This document shows positions 24,514 through 32,775 of a stretch of 63,564 nucleotides of DNA, one piece after another (within the stretch, counting starts at the first letter, position 1; each line of letters starts with the position of its first letter). The notes below the pieces were generated by a model. The model had not been told where the DNA came from, did not search any database, and saw nothing but the letters and a program-made list of their open reading frames with translations. The translations under genes were made by a program, and so were the position numbers. The stretch spans positions 1 through 63,564 of the forward strand of contig DATBLQ010000033.1 of NCBI GenBank assembly GCA_036555325.1, given 5' to 3'. This stretch comes from DATBLQ01 sp036555325. GTDB taxonomy: Bacteria > Pseudomonadota > Alphaproteobacteria > Rhizobiales > Aestuariivirgaceae.

Positions 24514-24912
24514 TCAGCTAGCGATTTCAGCAATTGCTGCCTCTATTTCCGAGATTTCTTCCGCCAAGCCAAGGATCAGTTCCCGACGCCTTGAAGCGTT
24601 GTCCGGAAACCCAATCCGTTCGAGCTCACGCGTAATCGAGACGATCGAATTCGCTCCGATAACTAGAGCAGCGCCTTTGAGAGTGTGGACCGCCAGGTGG
24701 TAGTCGGCCGGCAAAGTTGCGATCGAAATCACATCGAGCTGGACGCGAGCCTGGACGCGAAACAATCCCAACAACTCGTTTTCCAGAGCGTGATCGCCGA
24801 GTGTATAGCGTCGCAGATGCTCGAGATCGAGCCGCTTCGCGTCAGCGCGGCGGGTGTCTCGCCGCCGCAATCGCTGCCTTGTTCTATTACTGCGCTTGCT
24901 GGTGCTGGTCAC
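24514..24912 (-). CDS. Orphan histidine phosphotransfer (Hpt) protein
   Basis: A 132-residue protein with a basic, Arg-rich N-terminal tail (residues 1-30) and a four-helix Hpt domain after it. The phospho-accepting histidine is in AVHTLKGAALVIGA, a textbook Hpt signature. Hpt proteins relay phosphate between receiver domains and have no kinase of their own. No kinase or receiver is adjacent; the nearest are the hybrid kinase and REC-HWE-REC protein about 11 kb to the left, which lack an Hpt of their own and are plausible but unproved partners. Confidence 0.8.
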   Translation of the reverse strand: MTSTSKRSNRTRQRLRRRDTRRADAKRLDLEHLRRYTLGDHALENELLGLFRVQARVQLDVISIATLPADYHLAVHTLKGAALVIGANSIVSITRELERIGFPDNASRRRELILGLAEEISEIEAAIAEIAS

Positions 24913-25348
24913 TGCCCGCCCCGAGGCTCGTTTGGGAGCCTTAACACAAAAGGCATAGACATCCTTTCGGTATTTTTCATTAATTCAGCGAAACCAATAC
25001 TTTATGGCTGGAAGCGGTTGGCCAATCAATTTGACGAAGCCGACAATTGCATCGCTTGCCATGGATTCCGTTCAGTGTTGGCTATCGTTAAGGTTGCTAA
25101 TTAGCTGTGGCAAGCGACGGATAATGCTGGACGTTTGCCGTCGGTGGGAGCAAAAAGGGCAAGAGGGTGCAACCTGGAAACTCAAGATTGCGGCAGATAG
25201 ATGAATTTTTCCAGCGAACCTGAAAATTGTGCGGCATGGGCCGGAAAAGACAAAAGAATCCCGTTGCTGCTGCACAAGAATGGCCGGCCGTCTACAAGCA
25301 GTCGCGGCTAGGCTGTCAAACGGGGTTGGTGCGGTAGGGGTAGCTTGA
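24913..25348. other. Intergenic region between divergent hpt and growth-pole-ring-like genes
   Basis: 436 bp with no frame showing a recognisable protein on either strand. It should hold the divergent promoters of both flanking genes. I find no strong -35/-10 pair, no long inverted repeat and no terminator. Confidence 0.5.
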
Positions 25349-28300
25349 ATGGCGACAAACACAGGCGAACCTCGCAGATTACGGCGCGCAAGCCGTCGCG
25401 AGGCGGAACGGCAATTAGAGGAGAGTTCGGGGCAGGCGTTTGACGATTTACGGCAACCCATCCGCGGCACACCGGCCAATGAAAACGAACCCGTAAGTGC
25501 CGCCCTCATCTCGAACTTGAAGCGCCGCCCCTCCTCCTTTCCGTTCTGGGTGGCATTCTTGGTTTCGCTTGTCTGGATCTTTGCATGTGCTGCGATTTAC
25601 GGTCCAAGCCTTGCCACTGAAGGCAACCTGCTTGGCCCAACCGGTTTGCCCAAACTGATCACTGCTTCAATTGCGCTATTGCTCCCAATCGGGCTGGTAT
25701 GGACATCCGCTTATCTTCTGTACCGAGCTCAGCAACTGAGGCAGGTCTCGGAGGCGTTGATGCACACAGCGCTTAGACTTGTGCGTCCGCAAGACATTGC
25801 AACGGAAAGCCTTTCAACCATTGCTCAAACGATTCGTGGGGAAATCAATCTCCTCGTCGGTGGCGTGGAGCAAGCGGTTCAACGCGCCGGGCAGCTGGAG
25901 GAGATGGTCCATAAGGAAATGGCCTCCATCGAGAGGGCCTTTGGAAGCAATGAGGAACGAATCCGAACGTTGGTGGCAGGACTGGAGAGCCAACGCCAGG
26001 CACTGCAACAGGCGGGTTATGTCATCGGATCGGAAGCCACACCACTCCTCGGCCGGCTTGAAGAGAACACCCAGCATCTGGACGGAATCATTGGCACCGC
26101 TCAGGGAACGCTTGCAGCTTTGGAAAGTGGGCTCAAGGCCTCGACTGATGAGCTGGCAAGGACAATCGAGGAGGTTGCATCGCGCGCGACTTTCGTGGGC
26201 GACGAGATCGGCAATCAAACGGCGCGAATGGAGCAGCTTTCGAGCCTCCTTTTGAACGAGGTTCAAGGTTTTTCAGACCATATTACCAGCCAAGTGGAGA
26301 TTTTGGCGCAATCGACGGGTCAGCTGAATACGGAGGGGACAACATTCAGCGAATCGGTGAAAGCGATGGAGACCGGCGTTGTGCAAACCCTTCGCCAGAG
26401 CATTACCGAACTCAACAGTCTGCACGGGGACGTGCAGCAGTCGATTGGCCAAATGACGACAACGCTGGCCGAGCAGTTGCAAACTACCAGCCGGCAGTTC
26501 GCGGAGCTGCTTCAGGGAACAAGCGGCGACATCACCTATCAGCTCAAGACGACGACCACGGAGGTCAGCCAGCAGCTAGAGCGCTCGGGAATCGAGGTAA
26601 CACAACAGATCCAGGTTTCCGGTGACAATCTCACGCAGCGCGTTTTGACAACATCCAGCGATTTCATCCAGAACGTCGGGCGTGCCCGCAGCGAACTTTT
26701 CAGCTACCTCGAAGAGAGTTCGGGCGCCTTGACGACCCGACTGGAAGAGACCACCAACGAACTATTCGGCAAGATCGAGCGAATTTCAAATAACATGACC
26801 GATCAACTGGTGAGTGCCACGCAACGCGTCACCGAGCGGCTTGACGATGCATCCACCGAACTGACCGGACGACTTGACGACACAACGACCCGCCTGTTCG
26901 ACAACGTGGAAAGATCGAACACCGGCATCTTCGCCCGCCTAGATGCCACTTCCAGCGAGGTATCGCAAAAGCTTGAACATGCAGGCAACAGCATGTTCGT
27001 TCGGATCGATACCACTGCTCGCAATCTCGGCGAACGATTCGACATTGCTACCGAATTGCTGGAGCGCGTAACCACGGATATCACTGGCCGGATGGAGGGA
27101 ACATCCGCGGCCTTTGCCGAAGTTCTCGGCAAGGCTTCGCTGGCGCTCGCGGACAAGATCACCGGCACACGCGCCGAATTTTCTCAGGTGATCGAGCAGA
27201 TGAGCTCCGGCATCATCTCTCAACTTGGCAAGGCAAGCACCAAATTTGCCGATGAACTTTCGGGCAGCGCCAACTCCATCACCGGCCGGTTCGAGCAGAC
27301 TACCGGACAGCTGGTAGGTCGGCTTGATGAGGCTGCCGGCGCACTGCAGCTTCGGACCGACAATTCCACTCGCCAAATCGAAGCGGCGAGCGACAAGTTT
27401 GCCAAGCATGTCCAATCGACAAACAAATACTTTGCTGAACAGCTGGGCGAGGCTGCATCCGCTCTCGATGAGAGGCTTGAAACCATCAGCCTGCAACTGA
27501 CGGGGAAACTCGAGGCGACTGGAACAAAGCTTTCAGAGAGATTGGAAGACGTAAGCTTGTTGGTTGAAAAATCGGTGGATCGGTTCAACAGCGATATCGA
27601 GCGCGTGCTGCACAGCCGGGAAGAGGTGCTCGTCGACCTTATAGGCAAACTTGGCAAGAAGGCCGATGACGTTGACAGCATGATGCGCAACTACATGGTG
27701 CTGATCGAAGAGTCGCTCAGCAAGGCTGAGTCTCGCTCGCGGGAAATTGGTCGAGTGATCTCTAGTCAAGCGGAAACCGCGACCCAAAATCTGGAGCAAC
27801 AAATCAAGCAGCTTGAGAACACTTCGGACGCCCAAATTGCCACCGCTGCACGACAGCTGCGTGAACAGTACGAACGCGCCGTAAACACAATGAACGAGAT
27901 GCTCTCTATGACTGCCGGCGAATTCACGCAAACCGCCCAGGACATGCGGGTAACCGCGCAGCAGGTCGTTCGCGACATCGAATCGGCGCGAAACGAGTTG
28001 CGCCAGGCAATTCTTGACCTGCCTGAGGAAACGCGGTCAAACGCAGCCGCGATGCGAAAGGTCGTTTCAGACCAGATCGATGCGCTGAATGCGCTGGCGG
28101 AAGTCGTGAAACGGCAAACAAGCGGCCTCGATCTGAGCGGTCCAGGAATATACATTCCCAATCGCAAGGGCAGCGGAGCTGGAAAACCCGAAGCTCATGC
28201 TCCCGCTCCCCATCGCCAAGCGGTAGAGCCGCCGAGCGAGCGGGGTCCCGAAGTGGAACGTGAGGCGGGAGCGACGATCAGAGGAAGATCGGTCTCGGCC

Positions 28301-28777
28301 CTGCTCGAAACGGAGGCTCCGAAGGGTTCAAGCAATTTGCTGCCCCAGCTGCGAACGGACGACGCCAGCCTGCCGGCCACGCGTCAGAGAAAGAAAAGCG
28401 ATTCCGGTGCGGTTTCGCGCGAAACCGAAGCGCTTGTCGGCAAACTCAACAGCGCGGCCCGCGATCTTGTCGAGGCCATCGATGGTAAGCTGCCGGCCGA
28501 TCTCGAACGCCGGTACAACAACGGCGAACAGCATGTCTACACTCACCGGCTGTATCAGGGCCGTGGAAAAAAGATGTTGGAGCTTCTAGTCGATCGGTAC
28601 GGGAGCGAACGCCTCATTCGCGGCAGGATCGATGGGTACGTCGGGCTTTTCGAGCGCTTGCTCGACACGGTGTCGGAAACTCCTCAGGGTGAGCAGCTGG
28701 TCGATGCTTGTCTTGCATCCGAAAGCGGCAAACTCTATCTGATGCTTGCACAGGCGAGCGGACGGCTCACCAGCTAG
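25349..28777 (+). CDS. Large membrane-anchored coiled-coil protein, growth pole ring (GPR/RgsE)-like
   Basis: A 1142-residue protein. A basic N-terminus is followed by two membrane segments (about 64-85 and 103-125), then some 800 residues of amphipathic, heptad-like helix with loosely repeated units (VSQQLERSG, LTTRLEETTNEL, TGRLDDTT, KLEHAGN), as in apolipoprotein-like domains. A Pro-rich linker near 930-990 leads to a conserved folded end with YTHRLYQGRGKKMLE. Agrobacterium GPR and Sinorhizobium RgsE share this plan and build a ring at the growing pole, but GPR is about 2100 residues, so this may be a shorter paralogue. Annotation pipelines often mislabel such proteins as kinesin or ATPase; no P-loop is visible. 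Starts 436 bp from the divergent hpt gene. Confidence 0.7.
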   Translation: MATNTGEPRRLRRASRREAERQLEESSGQAFDDLRQPIRGTPANENEPVSAALISNLKRRPSSFPFWVAFLVSLVWIFACAAIYGPSLATEGNLLGPTGLPKLITASIALLLPIGLVWTSAYLLYRAQQLRQVSEALMHTALRLVRPQDIATESLSTIAQTIRGEINLLVGGVEQAVQRAGQLEEMVHKEMASIERAFGSNEERIRTLVAGLESQRQALQQAGYVIGSEATPLLGRLEENTQHLDGIIGTAQGTLAALESGLKASTDELARTIEEVASRATFVGDEIGNQTARMEQLSSLLLNEVQGFSDHITSQVEILAQSTGQLNTEGTTFSESVKAMETGVVQTLRQSITELNSLHGDVQQSIGQMTTTLAEQLQTTSRQFAELLQGTSGDITYQLKTTTTEVSQQLERSGIEVTQQIQVSGDNLTQRVLTTSSDFIQNVGRARSELFSYLEESSGALTTRLEETTNELFGKIERISNNMTDQLVSATQRVTERLDDASTELTGRLDDTTTRLFDNVERSNTGIFARLDATSSEVSQKLEHAGNSMFVRIDTTARNLGERFDIATELLERVTTDITGRMEGTSAAFAEVLGKASLALADKITGTRAEFSQVIEQMSSGIISQLGKASTKFADELSGSANSITGRFEQTTGQLVGRLDEAAGALQLRTDNSTRQIEAASDKFAKHVQSTNKYFAEQLGEAASALDERLETISLQLTGKLEATGTKLSERLEDVSLLVEKSVDRFNSDIERVLHSREEVLVDLIGKLGKKADDVDSMMRNYMVLIEESLSKAESRSREIGRVISSQAETATQNLEQQIKQLENTSDAQIATAARQLREQYERAVNTMNEMLSMTAGEFTQTAQDMRVTAQQVVRDIESARNELRQAILDLPEETRSNAAAMRKVVSDQIDALNALAEVVKRQTSGLDLSGPGIYIPNRKGSGAGKPEAHAPAPHRQAVEPPSERGPEVEREAGATIRGRSVSALLETEAPKGSSNLLPQLRTDDASLPATRQRKKSDSGAVSRETEALVGKLNSAARDLVEAIDGKLPADLERRYNNGEQHVYTHRLYQGRGKKMLELLVDRYGSERLIRGRIDGYVGLFERLLDTVSETPQGEQLVDACLASESGKLYLMLAQASGRLTS

Positions 28778-28830
28778 CCGTCATATCTGCACATTCCTCA
28801 TGCTGGGACTTCACGCGGGCGGAGCGCTCA

Positions 28831-29841
28831 ATGGACATCGACAGGCCTTATCTGCTTTTCCTAGGCGATGTATTGGATCAGCTCGCGGCAAAGACCGCAC
28901 ATGGAATTGTTGATTGGCGCCGCGATTGGTGCGTTGGCCAATTCCGGCTGCCTGGTTGCAAGGCCGATTGCCACGTTCCCGATCTGAGTATTGAGGGGGC
29001 TGTGGAAAAAGGTGCCAAAACAATGATCGTAGGCGTTGCGAACGCCGGCGGCGTGCTTCCTGAACATTGGGTCGGCAAAATTGTGATGGCACTGGAGGCT
29101 GGCCTGGACGTGGCGACGGGGCTTCACCAAAGATTGGGAAGTTTCCCGGTCATCGCCAAAGCAGCAGCTCGTCACGGGCGCCGGCTGCACGACGTTCGCT
29201 TCAGCAACGTGCAATTTTCCACCGGAAGGGGTGCCAAGCGCCCGGGCTTGCGGCTGCTAACGGTCGGTACAGATTGCTCGGTGGGAAAAAAATACACTGC
29301 CTTGGCGCTGGAAAGGGAAATGGTCCGCAGAGGTTTCAAGGCAGACTTCCGCGCGACAGGGCAGACAGGCGTATTCATATCGGGCCGCGGGGTGGCCATT
29401 GACGCAGTGGTCGCAGATTTCATCGCCGGGGCCGCCGAATGGCTGTCGCCCGCCAACGACATGGACCACTGGGACATCGTGGAGGGCCAGGGTTCATTGT
29501 TTCATCCCTCTTTTGCCGGCGTCACACTGGGCCTGCTGCATGGCAGTCAACCGGATGCGTTTGTCGTCTGTCATGAGCCGACCAGAACCACGATGAGGGG
29601 CGTTAAACATCCCTTGCCCACAATCGGGGACGTTATCGAGCGAACCATTGTCGAGGGGAAGCTCACCAATCCGGCCATTGAATGCACAGGCATTGCCATC
29701 AACACCGAAAATCTAGCGGAAGCAGAAGCAATTACGCTTCTTGAGAAGACTGCCAAAAAGCATCGGTTGCCCTGCGTTGATCCCATCCGAACCGGCGTGG
29801 GCCCGCTTGTCGATCAACTCAGGGCCAGGTTTCATTCTTGA
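28831..29841 (+). CDS. dgcN: DUF1611 protein, D-glutamate N-acetyltransferase DgcN-like
   Basis: A 336-residue DUF1611 protein with a P-loop-like segment LLTVGTDCSVGKKYTALALE in the second half and an N-terminal Rossmann-like domain (LSIEGAVEKGAKTMIVGVANAGG, split across strands). DgcN, described in marine bacteria, acetylates D-glutamate as the first step of a D-amino-acid catabolic route, followed by DgcA. The neighbouring gene is the matching enolase-superfamily partner with a 4-bp overlap, which strongly supports the assignment. The frame is open to 28708, inside the coiled-coil gene, but the ATG at 28831 after GGAGCG is the proper start. Confidence 0.82.
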   Translation: MDIDRPYLLFLGDVLDQLAAKTAHGIVDWRRDWCVGQFRLPGCKADCHVPDLSIEGAVEKGAKTMIVGVANAGGVLPEHWVGKIVMALEAGLDVATGLHQRLGSFPVIAKAAARHGRRLHDVRFSNVQFSTGRGAKRPGLRLLTVGTDCSVGKKYTALALEREMVRRGFKADFRATGQTGVFISGRGVAIDAVVADFIAGAAEWLSPANDMDHWDIVEGQGSLFHPSFAGVTLGLLHGSQPDAFVVCHEPTRTTMRGVKHPLPTIGDVIERTIVEGKLTNPAIECTGIAINTENLAEAEAITLLEKTAKKHRLPCVDPIRTGVGPLVDQLRARFHS

Positions 29842-30821
29842 TACAAAAGCTAACCATTGGGCACGAAAGCTGGCCGATCGCCGGGGCTTTCACCATATCG
29901 CGCGGCTCCAAAACGACGGCCGACGTGGTTGTTGTCACCCTAGAGAGAGACGGTGCAAAGGGTTGGGGCGAATGCGTTCCGTACCGTCACTACGGGGAAA
30001 CGGTGCCCACCGTCATGAAGGCCCTAGAGGCTTGCCGCAATCGGATCGAACAGGGAGTCAAGCGCCAAGAGGTTCCAACCCTACTGAAACCGCGAGCGGC
30101 GCAGAATGCCCTGGATTGTGCGCTCTGGGATCTCGAAGCGAAGCTCACGGGCCAACGAGTCTGGCAGCGTCTTGGTTTGCCTCAACCAAAACCTCTGACG
30201 ACAGCGTTTACTCTGAGTCTCGATACAGCTGCCAAGATGGCAACCGCCGCCAGTCGCGCTGCCGAGCGTCCGCTGCTGAAGCTCAAGCTTGGGGCGAGTG
30301 ATGATGCAAAGCGCCTTCGAGCAATCCGTGAAGCTGCGCCTCGCAGCAGATTGATCGTCGATGCGAACGAAGGTTGGTCCGTGGATGAGTTGCCGATGCT
30401 GCTCGAGGTGTGCGCCGAAACCGGCGTGGAGCTTGTCGAGCAACCCTTACCGGCAGGCCAGGACGAAGCCTTGCGTCATCTGAAACGCACGGTTCCCATT
30501 TGTGCCGATGAGTCATCGCATGATCGGAGCGACCTACCTGCCCTTGCAGGAAAGTATGATGCGATCAACATCAAGCTGGATAAAGCCGGCGGTCTCAGCA
30601 GCGCCCTCGCTTTGCGCAGAGATGCCGAAAATTTAGGCCTGAAGATCATGGTTGGCTGCATACTGTCTACATCGCTATCGATGGCTCCGGCTGGTCTTGT
30701 TGCGCAGAATGCGCAGGTCGTGGATTTGGATGGCCCCCTGCTTCTGGCCCGCGACCGGGAACCAGGCATACGTTACGAGGGCGGTCTCATGCATCCTGCT
30801 CCGGTTGCCCTGTGGGGCTGA
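29838..30821 (+). CDS. dgcA: Enolase-superfamily N-acetyl-D-glutamate racemase DgcA-like (dipeptide epimerase family)
   Basis: A 327-residue member of the muconate-lactonising/dipeptide-epimerase group. Catalytic residues are in place: paired lysines in LLKLKLGA, metal ligands in IVDANEGW, VEQPLP and CADESSH, and the second base lysine in INIKLDKAGG. Alone it would be called a dipeptide (L-Ala-D/L-Glu) epimerase; next to dgcN it is better read as the racemase that turns N-acetyl-D-glutamate into the L form. Start is TTG at 29838, overlapping the dgcN stop. L-Ala-D/L-Glu epimerase, with a role in peptidoglycan recycling, remains an alternative. Confidence 0.82.
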   Translation: MIQKLTIGHESWPIAGAFTISRGSKTTADVVVVTLERDGAKGWGECVPYRHYGETVPTVMKALEACRNRIEQGVKRQEVPTLLKPRAAQNALDCALWDLEAKLTGQRVWQRLGLPQPKPLTTAFTLSLDTAAKMATAASRAAERPLLKLKLGASDDAKRLRAIREAAPRSRLIVDANEGWSVDELPMLLEVCAETGVELVEQPLPAGQDEALRHLKRTVPICADESSHDRSDLPALAGKYDAINIKLDKAGGLSSALALRRDAENLGLKIMVGCILSTSLSMAPAGLVAQNAQVVDLDGPLLLARDREPGIRYEGGLMHPAPVALWG

Positions 30822-30936
30822 AGCTGTCCCATTTCGGGACTTTTGTCCCTAAACCAATAACTAACCTCTTTCGGCAATAGTTCGCTAACGAACAACTTTC
30901 CTGCCCTCCTTGGGCCTGCAGCGGTTAGTGAGCAGC

Positions 30937-31776
30937 ATGAGTAACGAGTCGGACGCCAATCCCTACGATTTCAACGCAATTGACGCAGCTGTGAAAGAAA
31001 CCGAGCGCGGCCGCTGGTTTCTTGCCGAATACGATCGTCGCAGCCGGAGCGCCGATACCCAGACCATGCTGGGGGCGATCGCCAAGCTAGAGAAAATCAT
31101 CAAAACCGAAGTTCCGAACTATCCGCCGAACTTGGCCGAGGCGCTTCGGAACACCAAAGCCGAAATCGATGCGCTGCAGGAGAACCTCCCTGTCGAAGGC
31201 ACCGCGCTTCTCAAGGCCTGCAACGGCTATGCGAGCCTCAACGTGCATGCCGCAGCCGTTGCGGCAGAGTTGTCGCAGGTTGCCGAGATTCTGCGTTCGA
31301 GCGCGGAAGCCTTGAACGGCGATGCAGAGGGGTCTGCCAGTGCTTTTGTCCATCTGGCCGAGAGGATCGAATCAATTTGCATATCACACAACGTCCTTGC
31401 AGACAGGATTGCCAAAACAGTAAAGCTTCTGGTTTGCCTTGATCAAGCAACCACGGGCGACAATTCCAGCTCTTGCGCGAGCGCAGCGAGTCGACTGGAA
31501 AAGATCGCGGCATCGGCTATGCCCAAGATTGAGCCTGTCCTTTCTGGGGAGAACCTGAAGTATTTCTGCAAAGACGAAGAACTCTTCGTTGCTACTGCAC
31601 CAGGTCAGCCAACGGCGCGGCTGGAAACCCCGCCTGCTGCCAGCAAACCAAACGAAGCGCCTGCAGATTCCAACTCCAAGGCCAGAATCGTCATCGTGCG
31701 CACCCCATCTTCCGTGGCCAATCCGATTCCACTTGCAGAGGATACTTCCGGCTCCACTCCTCAGACAGCAGCCTAG
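30937..31776 (+). CDS. Uncharacterised protein with an ETERGRWFLAEYDRR motif
   Basis: A 279-residue soluble, mainly helical protein that I cannot assign. The N-terminal segment KETERGRWFLAEYDRRSRSADT (split here: ETERGRWFL, AEYDRRSRS, ADTQTML) resembles a short motif seen in several alphaproteobacterial signalling or CheZ-like proteins. Residues 40-200 are Ala-rich helix, and the tail (about 220-279) is Pro/Ala-rich and likely disordered. There is no membrane segment. The frame is open to 30910, but the ATG at 30937 is preferred. It overlaps the end of the convergent dehydratase by 4 bp. Confidence 0.65.
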   Translation: MSNESDANPYDFNAIDAAVKETERGRWFLAEYDRRSRSADTQTMLGAIAKLEKIIKTEVPNYPPNLAEALRNTKAEIDALQENLPVEGTALLKACNGYASLNVHAAAVAAELSQVAEILRSSAEALNGDAEGSASAFVHLAERIESICISHNVLADRIAKTVKLLVCLDQATTGDNSSSCASAASRLEKIAASAMPKIEPVLSGENLKYFCKDEELFVATAPGQPTARLETPPAASKPNEAPADSNSKARIVIVRTPSSVANPIPLAEDTSGSTPQTAA

Positions 31777-32762
31777 GCCGCCTCACTCAGTACCTTGGCG
31801 AACACGTTTCGATCCACGTTTCCGCCGGAAACCACTGCCACGATCGTCTTGCCCTTGGTCTCAATCTTACCTGCCAGTATGGCGGCGAGCGCTACGCTAC
31901 CTCCGGGCTCGATAACGAGCTTGAGAGTCTCAAATCCGAAACGCATGGCCTGTTTCACTTCCGTCTCGCTGACCACGAGGCCGGACTTGAGGCGCCTTCG
32001 ATTGATCTCGAACGTAGTCTCGCCGGGCTCAAGCGACATCAGAGCGTCGCAAATATTCCCGGTGACTTGAGTGTTGCGTTGCCTGCGGCCGGTTGCCAGC
32101 GAGCGGGCATAGTCATCGAAACCCTCCGGTTCGACTGAGTAGATTGCACTATGGGGCAGTCGCGCCTCTGCCGCCAGGGCGATTCCTGCAGCAAGCCCTC
32201 CCCCGCTGGCACATACAAGAATGGCGTCCGGTCGGGCACCCAGTGCGCTTGCCTGTTCGGCGATCTCTAGTCCGGATGTACCCTGCCCCGCGATGATGTC
32301 GGTATCTTCAAACGGCGGAACAAGCACGGCTGCTCGCTCGGCGACAAGACGCATGGCGATTTCTTCACGCGCTTGACGCGCCCGGTCGTAAAGTACCACT
32401 TCGGCGCCGTAGCTCCTGGTGTTGTTCTGTTTGATCAGGGGCGTATCAACAGGCATCACGATAATCGCCGGCAAGCCCTTGATTTGCGCCGCGGCCGCCA
32501 CGCCCTGGGCGTGATTGCCGGAGGAATAGGCAACGACTCCACCCTTGTGAACATCGGGATCAAGCTGGGAAATCTTGTTCCATGCGCCGCGGAACTTGAA
32601 CGAACCTGTCCTTTGCAGGCATTCCGCCTTGAGGAGAATGCGTCCGCCCGCAAGTTCATTGAGCGATTGCGATTCTATCAGCGGAGTGCGCACCGCAAAG
32701 CCGCTGATACGGTTTGCGGCTGCTTCGATGTCCTCTATGTGCGGTATCGGCTGTAGCGCCAT
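31773..32762 (-). CDS. PLP-dependent threonine/serine dehydratase (fold type II)
   Basis: A 329-residue enzyme of the serine/threonine dehydratase and serine racemase family. The PLP lysine is in TGSFKFRGAWNK near residue 55; the phosphate-binding glycine loop is CASGGGLAAGIAL near 180-190; YSSGNHAQGVA contacts the substrate carboxylate. It lacks the C-terminal ACT-like regulatory domain of biosynthetic IlvA, so it is the short catabolic type. It would deaminate L-threonine or serine; beta-hydroxyaspartate is an alternative. It is convergent with the gene at 30937 and 13 bp downstream of the SulP transporter gene. Confidence 0.85.
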   Translation of the reverse strand: MALQPIPHIEDIEAAANRISGFAVRTPLIESQSLNELAGGRILLKAECLQRTGSFKFRGAWNKISQLDPDVHKGGVVAYSSGNHAQGVAAAAQIKGLPAIIVMPVDTPLIKQNNTRSYGAEVVLYDRARQAREEIAMRLVAERAAVLVPPFEDTDIIAGQGTSGLEIAEQASALGARPDAILVCASGGGLAAGIALAAEARLPHSAIYSVEPEGFDDYARSLATGRRQRNTQVTGNICDALMSLEPGETTFEINRRRLKSGLVVSETEVKQAMRFGFETLKLVIEPGGSVALAAILAGKIETKGKTIVAVVSGGNVDRNVFAKVLSEAA

Positions 32763-32775
32763 TGGGTCTCGTTTC

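Noticed and set aside
24685..25509. Overlapping frames in the 24913-25348 gap as possible small genes
   Set aside because: No ribosome-binding site, no domain, composition unlike neighbours, and they cross into the flanking genes on the wrong strand.
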